Positions 59,841 through 64,000 of a stretch of 64,000 bases of DNA are shown here, in pieces. Position numbers and translations under genes: made by a program. The notes beneath the pieces are model-generated. The model did no database searches, was not told where the DNA came from, and saw only the letters and a program-made list of their open reading frames with translations. Source of the DNA: Faecalibacterium prausnitzii (GTDB lineage Bacteria > Bacillota > Clostridia > Oscillospirales > Ruminococcaceae); assembly GCA_004558805.1 (NCBI GenBank), contig SFDE01000009.1, positions 1-64,000 of the forward strand, written 5' to 3'. Every line of letters starts with the position of its first letter. The stretch's first letter is position 1.

Positions 59841-61268
59841 TTGCCCAAAGAAAAATTCATAGACCCCCGCACCCCTTTTAAGTCGGCACGTCCGGAGACC
59901 CACGAAGAGTGGCAGGCACGGATGGGCGGCGAGGTATTGGCGGTTGTGCGCAGTGAGCTGTATCTGGATTTCCGGTTTCTGGACATGGCACTGGGGGCAC
60001 TTGCCCCGGTGCCGGACGAGATGTGCCGGGGGCTTGCCACCGACGGGGTGACCCTGTACTACCAGCCCAGCACCCTGCTGCGGCTGTACAAGCAAAACCC
60101 CAAATACCTGACCCGGCTGTACCTCCACACCGTGTTCCACTGCGTGTTCCGCCACCTGTGGCTCCGGGGCAGACGGGAAAAGCAGCTGTGGCATCTGGCA
60201 TGTGATATTGCCGTGGAAAACGTCATCGACCATCTGGGGCGCAAAAGCGTCACCCGCCCCCTGACCTACCTGCGGCAGAACGCCTACCGCCGCATCACCG
60301 AGGAGGAAAAGCTGGTGGCGGCAGCGCCTGCCTACCGGTGGCTCTGCCGGCAGACCCCCGGGGTGCTGCGGCAGCTGGAGCGGGAGTTCTGCACCGATGA
60401 CCACCGGCTGTGGCGGGACGATCCTCCGGACACCCCCCAGCAGCTGCCCACCCCCCTGCCCCAGAAAACATGGCAGAAGATCGGGGAGCGGATGCAGACC
60501 GAGATGGAGCTGCGGGACAAGGAGGCCGGCGAGGGCGCCGACGCCCTGCAGCAGCAGATCAAGGCGGCAAACCGCAGCCGCCGCAGCTACAAGGACTTTC
60601 TGCGCCGGTTCTGCGTCACCCGGGAGGAGGTAAAACTGGACCCGGAGGAGTTTGATCTGAACTTTTACACCTACGGACTGTCGGTATACGGGGACATGCC
60701 CCTCATCGAGCCGCTGGAGACCCGGGAAAGTAAGAAGATCGAAGAGCTGGCGCTGGTCATCGACACCAGCTATTCCACCTCCGGCGATCTGGTCCGGGGC
60801 TTTCTGGCAGAGACCTATACCCTGCTGAAGGGGCGGGAGAACTTTTTCCACCGGATGAACCTCCACCTGATCCAGGCGGACAACGCCGTGCAGCAGGATC
60901 TTCTCATCCGCAACGAGGAGGAGCTGATCCACGCCATGAATCACTTTGAGCTGCGGGGCGGCGGCGGTACCGACTTCCGCCCTGCCTTTGCCTATGTGGA
61001 CCGGCTCTGCGCCGAGAAAAAGTTCACCAGCCTCCGGGGTCTGCTGTACTTTACCGACGGCATGGGGCAGTACCCGGTGCGGCGTCCCGGCTACGACACC
61101 GCCTTTCTCTTTCTGGGAGACCGGTTCGACGACGCCAACGTGCCTCCATGGGCAATGAAACTGGTACTGGAAGAAGAAGAGTTCACCGGCACTCCCCGCC
61201 CCTCCTCTGCCCTTGCAAAGGCGCTGGAAGAGGACGAGGACCCGTTCCGGGAGCTGAATAATACCTGA
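59841..61268 (+). CDS. VWA-domain / putative metallopeptidase protein (DUF2201 type)
   Basis: A 475-residue soluble protein. The N-terminal half carries YLHTVFHCVFRHLW and LACDIAVENVID, a peptidase-like helix pair (H-x3-H with Cys rather than the usual Glu position, so activity is doubtful). The C-terminal half is a von Willebrand A-like domain: LALVIDTSYSTSG (metal site DTSxS), GGGGTDFRPAF and LLYFTDGMGQYP. Start probably TTG at 59841, eight bases after GAGAGG; GTG at 59832 is too close to that site. Works with the MoxR ATPase downstream, 19 bases away. Confidence 0.8.
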   Translation: MPKEKFIDPRTPFKSARPETHEEWQARMGGEVLAVVRSELYLDFRFLDMALGALAPVPDEMCRGLATDGVTLYYQPSTLLRLYKQNPKYLTRLYLHTVFHCVFRHLWLRGRREKQLWHLACDIAVENVIDHLGRKSVTRPLTYLRQNAYRRITEEEKLVAAAPAYRWLCRQTPGVLRQLEREFCTDDHRLWRDDPPDTPQQLPTPLPQKTWQKIGERMQTEMELRDKEAGEGADALQQQIKAANRSRRSYKDFLRRFCVTREEVKLDPEEFDLNFYTYGLSVYGDMPLIEPLETRESKKIEELALVIDTSYSTSGDLVRGFLAETYTLLKGRENFFHRMNLHLIQADNAVQQDLLIRNEEELIHAMNHFELRGGGGTDFRPAFAYVDRLCAEKKFTSLRGLLYFTDGMGQYPVRRPGYDTAFLFLGDRFDDANVPPWAMKLVLEEEEFTGTPRPSSALAKALEEDEDPFRELNNT

Positions 61269-61287
61269 AAATACAGGGGGAACTGTT

Positions 61288-62826
61288 ATGAATATCAAGC
61301 GTGCCAAAGAAGAGATCCAGCACACCGTCAAGGCATACCTTGCCAAGGATGAGCTGGGCGAATATGCCATTCCTGCCATCCGGCAGCGTCCCATCCTGCT
61401 GATGGGACCTCCGGGCATCGGCAAGACCCAGGTGATGGAGCAGGTAGCGCGGGAGTGCGGGGTGGCACTGGTGGCATACACCATCACCCACCACACCCGG
61501 CAGAGCGCCGTGGGTCTGCCCTTTATCCGACAGCGCCACTACGGGGACAAGGACGTGTCGGTCACCGAGTACACCATGAGCGAGATCATCGCCAGCATCT
61601 ACGCCAAGATGGAAGCCACCGGTCTGCAGGAGGGCATCCTCTTTATTGACGAGATCAACTGCGTCTCCGAGACCCTTGCCCCCACCATGCTGCAGTTTTT
61701 GCAGTGCAAGACCTTTGGCAATCAGGCAGTGCCCCGGGGCTGGGTCATCGTGGCGGCAGGCAACCCCCCGGAATACAACAAATCGGTGCGGGATTTTGAC
61801 ATCGTCACTCTGGACCGGGTCCGCCGCATGGACATTGAGCCGGACCTGCCGGTGTGGAAGGACTACGCCCGTGCCGTGGGCATCCACAGCGCCATTCTGA
61901 GCTATCTGGAGCTGCATCCCCAGAACTTCTATCAGATCAACGCCGACGTGGAGGGCACCCGCTTTGTCACCGCCCGGGGCTGGGAGGACCTGTCCAACCT
62001 GCTGGACACCTACGAAAAACTGGGTCTGCAGGCAGACGAAGAGCTGATCGGGGAGTACATCCAGCATCCCAAGATCGCCGAGGACTTCTCCGCCTATCTG
62101 GACCTGTACTACAAGTACCGGGACGACTATGGGGTGGAGGACATCCTTGCAGGGACTGTAAAGCCGGCGGTCTACGCCCGGCTCCTGAACGCTCCCTTTG
62201 ACGAGCGGCTGAGCCTTGTGAGCCTGATCCTGGCAGGGCTGGACACCCGGTTTGCCGCTTCCCGGCAGGCAGACGCCGTGGCAGATGCCTGCTACGCCTT
62301 CCTGCGGGAGACCAAGCAGGCGCTTGCCACCCTGCCGGAGGACATCCCCGACGGATCGGTGGAGCTGTTTGAACAGCAGATCACCGACCGGGAGGCAGAG
62401 ACCCAGCGGCTGCGCACCGCCAGCCTGCTGGATAAGCAGCAGCTGCGGTACCGGCTCCGGACCGAAGCCGAGCTGCGGCGCTGGGCGGCAGAGCTGCGCC
62501 ACGCCGGTGCCGTGGGCACCAAGGAGGCATTCGACCTGCTGCGGGACCAGTTCCGCAGCCTTGCCGGGGACCGGGACGCCGCCCAGAACGCCGCCTCCGC
62601 CGCACTGGAGGCAGCCTTTGACTTTATGGAGCAGGCGTTTGGGGAGGGACAGGAGATGGTGGTGTTCGTCACCGAGCTTACCGTCCGCCCCGCCGCCCAC
62701 GACTTCCTTACCGAAAACGGCTGTGAGCGGTACTTCCGCTACAACAAGGACCTGCTGCTGGACCACCGGAAAGCGGCGCTCCAGCAGGAACTTGCCGCCG
62801 AGGAGAACCGTCACGGCGGTATCTGA
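61288..62826 (+). CDS. MoxR-type AAA+ ATPase
   Basis: A 512-residue ATPase: Walker A GPPGIGKT (residues 40-47), Walker B ILFIDEIN, sensor 1 VAAGNPPEYN and arginine finger region LDRVRRMDIEP. The C-terminal 200 residues are a helical extension with alternating charged heptads (FEQQITDREAETQRLRTAS). MoxR ATPases act as chaperones that insert metals or remodel VWA-domain partners; the partner is the preceding gene. GGGGGAAC before the ATG. Confidence 0.88.
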   Translation: MNIKRAKEEIQHTVKAYLAKDELGEYAIPAIRQRPILLMGPPGIGKTQVMEQVARECGVALVAYTITHHTRQSAVGLPFIRQRHYGDKDVSVTEYTMSEIIASIYAKMEATGLQEGILFIDEINCVSETLAPTMLQFLQCKTFGNQAVPRGWVIVAAGNPPEYNKSVRDFDIVTLDRVRRMDIEPDLPVWKDYARAVGIHSAILSYLELHPQNFYQINADVEGTRFVTARGWEDLSNLLDTYEKLGLQADEELIGEYIQHPKIAEDFSAYLDLYYKYRDDYGVEDILAGTVKPAVYARLLNAPFDERLSLVSLILAGLDTRFAASRQADAVADACYAFLRETKQALATLPEDIPDGSVELFEQQITDREAETQRLRTASLLDKQQLRYRLRTEAELRRWAAELRHAGAVGTKEAFDLLRDQFRSLAGDRDAAQNAASAALEAAFDFMEQAFGEGQEMVVFVTELTVRPAAHDFLTENGCERYFRYNKDLLLDHRKAALQQELAAEENRHGGI

Positions 62827-62845
62827 AACCCACATGCCAGCATAA

Positions 62846-62886
62846 ACAAAACATCCGCAGCGAACCTTCCGCTGCGGATGTTTTTG
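62846..62886. terminator. Bidirectional terminator
   Basis: AAACATCCGCAGC / GCTGCGGATGTTT 13-bp stem with T tract on the plus side and AAACA on the left, between convergent genes. Confidence 0.85.
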
Positions 62887-62904
62887 TTTCCTATAAAGGC
62901 GCTT

Positions 62905-63498
62905 TTACTCCAGATGGTGACGCCTGCAGAACTTTTTGCTTGCCCAGTACATACCTCCCCAGATGAGGATGGCAAGCAGCAGGTACACCGGGTTTTTCAG
63001 GGAGCTTACCAGCGACTGCCCGAACAGTGCCATCATGCCCACCATGACCCCCTTGCCCAGCAGCACCGTTGCCAGATACCGCTTTTCGTCAAAGTCTGAG
63101 ATGCCAAAGGCAAAGTGCATAAAGGAGGTGGGGGTAAAGGGCAGCAGCGCCAGCATGAACAGGGAGGCGGTGTCAAACCGGCTCACCCACTGCTGCGCCT
63201 TTTCCAGCCTGGCAGAGCGGCTGGCAATCTTCCAGAAATACCGCTTGACGATGCGCCGCCAGAACAGGAACATGACGCCGCCCCCCAGTGCCACCCCCAG
63301 CCAGCTGTACAAAAAGCCCAGCAGCCCTCCGTGGGCGGCAACGTTCAGCGCTACGATCGCCACCAGCGGCAGCGGCGGGAAAAAAGACTCCACCATTGCC
63401 AGCAAAATGGGCGCAAGGGGTCCAAGGTTTTCAAAACGATCCAAAAGCGCCAGCCAGAATTCCAGTGTTCCCAGCTGCCGCAGCCATTCCATCTGCAT
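62905..63498 (-). CDS. VTT/DedA-superfamily membrane protein
   Basis: A 197-residue protein with four to five helices. Motifs FENLGPLAPILLAMVESFFPPLPLVAIVALN (re-entrant loop with Pro pairs, split) and ALLPFTPTSFMHFAFG match the YqaA/VTT family, which moves undecaprenyl phosphate or other lipids across membranes. The end SKKFCRRHH is basic and inside. Single gene, convergent with the MoxR operon. Confidence 0.82.
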   Translation of the reverse strand: MQMEWLRQLGTLEFWLALLDRFENLGPLAPILLAMVESFFPPLPLVAIVALNVAAHGGLLGFLYSWLGVALGGGVMFLFWRRIVKRYFWKIASRSARLEKAQQWVSRFDTASLFMLALLPFTPTSFMHFAFGISDFDEKRYLATVLLGKGVMVGMMALFGQSLVSSLKNPVYLLLAILIWGGMYWASKKFCRRHHLE

Positions 63499-63658
63499 GA
63501 TCGGTCTTTCCGTCCCTTCTATCCCAGCAGCATCCTGTAAAACATCTCTCCATACTGCCAGTATACCCTGTTTCTATGACAGAGCCGTGAACAGTTCCTG
63601 AGCTTTTTTGCCCTGTCTGTTCATAAAACGAATCAAAAGGCGGTTTTCCTGCAAATTT

Positions 63659-64000
63659 TTAGTTCTTTTCCCCTTCCGCTGCCTTTTCGGCACGGGCACG
63701 GGTCCGCTCCAGCTGGGCGGTGCGCAGCTTTTCCCACCGTGCAAGGGTGGCGTCGTCCGGCATCTGCAGACACCGGGCATAGCTCCAGTGGAGACCGTCC
63801 CGCCGTGCCAACTTGTACCGCTGGAAGGCACCCTTTCCCATGGCGTTGTCGCCGCCGTGGCAGCTGGGGCAGCGGCTCAGGGTATACCAGCTGTTGCTGC
63901 CCTTTTTCAGCCACACCTCATCGGGCTGCAGCAGCTCCCCGCACTCCGGACAGGACATCTGATAAATTTTAGGGTCGGTGCGCCAAGTATACTGCTCCAC
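63659..64000 (-). CDS. Zinc-ribbon protein, possibly cut by the window end
   Basis: At least 113 residues. Two Cys pairs form a zinc ribbon (CPECGELLQPDEVWLKKGS...CPSCHGG, residues about 17-49), followed by a basic helical tail (WEKLRTAQLERTRARAEKAAEGEKN). The first codon at the window edge is GTG, which may be the start or an internal Val. No known family; likely a conserved clostridial hypothetical protein. Confidence 0.6.
   Translation of the reverse strand: MEQYTWRTDPKIYQMSCPECGELLQPDEVWLKKGSNSWYTLSRCPSCHGGDNAMGKGAFQRYKLARRDGLHWSYARCLQMPDDATLARWEKLRTAQLERTRARAEKAAEGEKN

Noticed and set aside
58689..61496. A 935-codon minus-strand frame
   Set aside because: Antisense to the LRR and VWA genes; no motif, and it crosses the operon promoter.

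Overview
The window looks like chromosome of a GC-rich Firmicute of the Oscillospiraceae/Ruminococcaceae, most probably Faecalibacterium or a close relative. This is inferred from gene content: two PTS sugar systems, a multitask MsmX-type ATPase, a short MetH with a separate activation protein, a SpoIIIE/FtsK translocase, clostridial-type regulators, and dispersed repeats built on short palindromic CTCCCCCAAAGGGGGAG blocks. No rRNA and no CRISPR array was seen. Two tRNA-Val genes, anticodons CAC and GAC, lie on the minus strand.

Region 1 (1-13.9 kb) is an accessory region with visibly lower GC and many broken genes. It holds a phage-type recombination pair (YqaJ exonuclease end and a DUF1071 annealing protein) separated by a DUF4143 ATPase, an AAA-ATPase/PD-(D/E)XK gene, a doubly frameshifted integrase with an N-terminal zinc ribbon, an IS630 transposase tail fused to an nnrE remnant, and an intact trehalose PTS locus (treC, treP, divergent treR with clear operators). 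It then holds a truncated macro-domain gene, a DUF3990/XRE toxin-antitoxin pair and a HipA-like kinase. The region ends at tRNA-Val(CAC), a classical integration target.

Region 2 (14-19 kb) has a small orphan FeoB-associated-type membrane protein and a compact divergent regulator cluster resembling a phage immunity switch (S24/LexA-type repressor facing a small HTH gene and a sigma-like gene). It continues with trmO, a LysR regulator, a D-2-hydroxyacid dehydrogenase and tRNA-Val(GAC).

Region 3 (19-36.5 kb) starts with a TetR regulator controlling an MMPL exporter and its LxxG-heptad partner. Then follow a GH2 protein lacking the expected acid/base glutamate, a zinc-ribbon membrane protein, a DUF5685 protein, a J-domain protein with a Gly/Tyr/Gln-rich segment, a secreted protein, msmX, an AraC regulator and a MATE exporter. 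A sucrose operon (scrA, deleted sacA, scrK) closes the region.

Region 4 (36.6-47 kb) contains a PAP2 phosphatase, a candidate small RNA with an anti-Shine-Dalgarno-like terminator loop, metH with its activation-domain gene, and a minus-strand operon of ftsK/spoIIIE, a YgiQ-type radical SAM gene and a secreted metallo-beta-lactamase-fold lipoprotein.

Region 5 (47-64 kb) contains a surface-anchored 5'-nucleotidase, two genes of unknown role, a heterodimeric ABC exporter with its MarR regulator and shared operator motif, MITE-like repeats, a glycerophosphodiester phosphodiesterase and purC. It ends with an LRR / VWA-metallopeptidase-like / MoxR three-gene operon, a VTT membrane protein and a zinc-ribbon gene cut by the window end. 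Very long open frames antisense to several real genes are artefacts of GC-rich codon use and were not annotated.
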